From the NCBI GenBank assembly GCA_036655915.1, contig JAVVPE010000003.1, forward strand, positions 1-51,942: a stretch of DNA of 51,942 bases. Direction: 5' to 3'. Positions 51,373-51,942 of this stretch are shown here, piece by piece (within the stretch, counting starts at the first letter, position 1; each line of letters begins with the position of its first letter). The translations under genes were made by a program, and so were the position numbers. The stretch comes from JAVWGW01 sp036655915 (GTDB lineage Bacteria; Actinomycetota; Coriobacteriia; Coriobacteriales; Eggerthellaceae). The notes beneath the pieces are model-generated. The model had not been told where the DNA came from and did not search any database. It saw only the letters and a program-made list of their open reading frames with translations.

Positions 51373-51942
51373 CTATCGCAACCATTCCTTTGCTTTGGAT
51401 AAAGCTGACTTCACCGTATCCTGCATATCGTAGTATTTATATTCGCCCAAGCGTCCTCCGAAGTGCACCTTCGTTTCCTGCTGCGCCTTGAGGGCATAGC
51501 GAGCATAGCGATCGCGATTTGCCTGATCCTCCATGGGATAGTAGGGATCTATGCCAATGTGCCAATCAAGCGGGTATTCCCTGGAAATAACCGTTGTGGG
51601 CTGATTCCCAAACTCAAAATGCTTATGTTCGATAATGCGTGTATAGGGTGTTTCAAAATCGGTAAAATTCATTACCGCAACCCCTTGGTAATTCTTCTTA
51701 TCCAAACATTCGTGTTCAAACTTGAGACTACGATATTCGAGGGGGTCAAAGCAGTAATCAAAATAGGCATCGATGGTACCTGTATAAATTACCTGGTCGG
51801 CTAGATCGTCGAGGGCATTTTTATCCTTCAGGTAATCGACCCCCAAGCGCACTTCGCTGCCCGCAAGCATCGATTCGATAACCTTTGTGTAGCCTCCAAC
51901 GGGAATGCCCTGATACCTATCGTTAAAGTAATTATTGTCGTA
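51373..51942 (-). CDS. glf: UDP-galactopyranose mutase (partial, N-terminus off window)
   Basis: About 190 C-terminal residues; the gene runs in from beyond the right edge, beginning in frame with YDNNYFNDRYQGIPVGGYTK. TGTIDAYFDYCFDPLEYRSL and the conserved FGGRLGEYKYYDM (substrate and flavin contacts) identify Glf. The enzyme, a flavoprotein, interconverts UDP-galactopyranose and UDP-galactofuranose. Its product is the donor for the GlfT2-like enzyme at 34888-36717. Only its end is seen, so the FAD-binding N-terminus cannot be checked. Confidence 0.95.
   Translation of the reverse strand, partial: YDNNYFNDRYQGIPVGGYTKVIESMLAGSEVRLGVDYLKDKNALDDLADQVIYTGTIDAYFDYCFDPLEYRSLKFEHECLDKKNYQGVAVMNFTDFETPYTRIIEHKHFEFGNQPTTVISREYPLDWHIGIDPYYPMEDQANRDRYARYALKAQQETKVHFGGRLGEYKYYDMQDTVKSALSKAKEWLR

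Noticed and set aside
1..51942. CRISPR arrays, insertion sequences, integrases, rRNA and tRNA
   Set aside because: Looked for repeats with regular spacers, transposase or recombinase motifs and cloverleaf-like sequences in the intergenic regions; none seen.

Overview
The window looks like a chromosomal scaffold from an anaerobic, high-to-medium GC actinobacterium, most likely class Coriobacteriia (Eggerthellaceae-like). This is an inference from gene order (rplU-rpmA-obgE-proB-proA-nadD-yqeK), several molybdopterin enzymes with NrfD and HdrB-type Fe-S partners, secreted hydrolases with cell-wall-binding repeat 2 (CWB2) domains, leaderless genes, and GC-rich codon use with local AT-richer islands. 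I see no rRNA, tRNA, CRISPR array, insertion sequence or prophage. One 100-N scaffold gap (2677-2776) lies in a radical SAM gene and is flanked by a 55-bp duplicate, so it is almost certainly an unmerged contig overlap.

Region 1 (1-11970, all minus strand) is a redox island. Read from right to left it first encodes a three-subunit membrane molybdoenzyme complex: a catalytic subunit with no Tat signal and an unusual octapeptide-repeat tail, a four-cluster ferredoxin subunit and an NrfD-type membrane subunit. After a strong hairpin follows a second cluster: an HdrB/D-like protein with two CCG domains, a second cytoplasmic molybdopterin oxidoreductase, a DUF2064 (glycosyltransferase-A-like) protein, a COG1964-like radical SAM protein, a ferredoxin-DUF169 fusion, a GNAT protein with a Cys-rich tail, and a further Fe-S/CCG protein cut by the window edge. 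I know no named pathway with this gene set. It is the best candidate here for an undescribed system.

Region 2 (12424-24781) is mostly housekeeping: a PhnP-like metallo-hydrolase whose ribosome-binding site lies in a long inverted repeat, then yqeK, nadD, proA, proB, obgE, rpmA and rplU (minus strand, promoter and terminator visible), polA, and the methionine importer metN-metI-metQ. Upstream of metN lie a good promoter, a 19-codon reading frame with four Met among its first five codons, and, farther out, a structured element with a hairpin.

Region 3 (25354-51942) is a large cell-surface polysaccharide locus in several blocks of alternating strand. It holds an initiating sugar phosphotransferase, a sugar aminotransferase, a Wzx-like flippase, many GT2 and GT4 glycosyltransferases, a large membrane protein, a GlfT2-like galactofuranosyltransferase with UDP-galactopyranose mutase (Glf, cut by the right edge), and a LegB-like 4,6-dehydratase with a PtmE-like nucleotidyltransferase. 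It also holds a lic1-type phosphocholine set: a LicB-like transporter, an HTH-LicC-LicA fusion and two LicD-family transferases. Two peptidoglycan hydrolases (glucosaminidase and amidase) with CWB2 repeats sit inside the locus; in clostridia CWB2 domains bind an anionic wall polymer. Together this suggests synthesis of a galactofuranose-containing, phosphocholine-decorated glycan and the proteins that dock on the wall.
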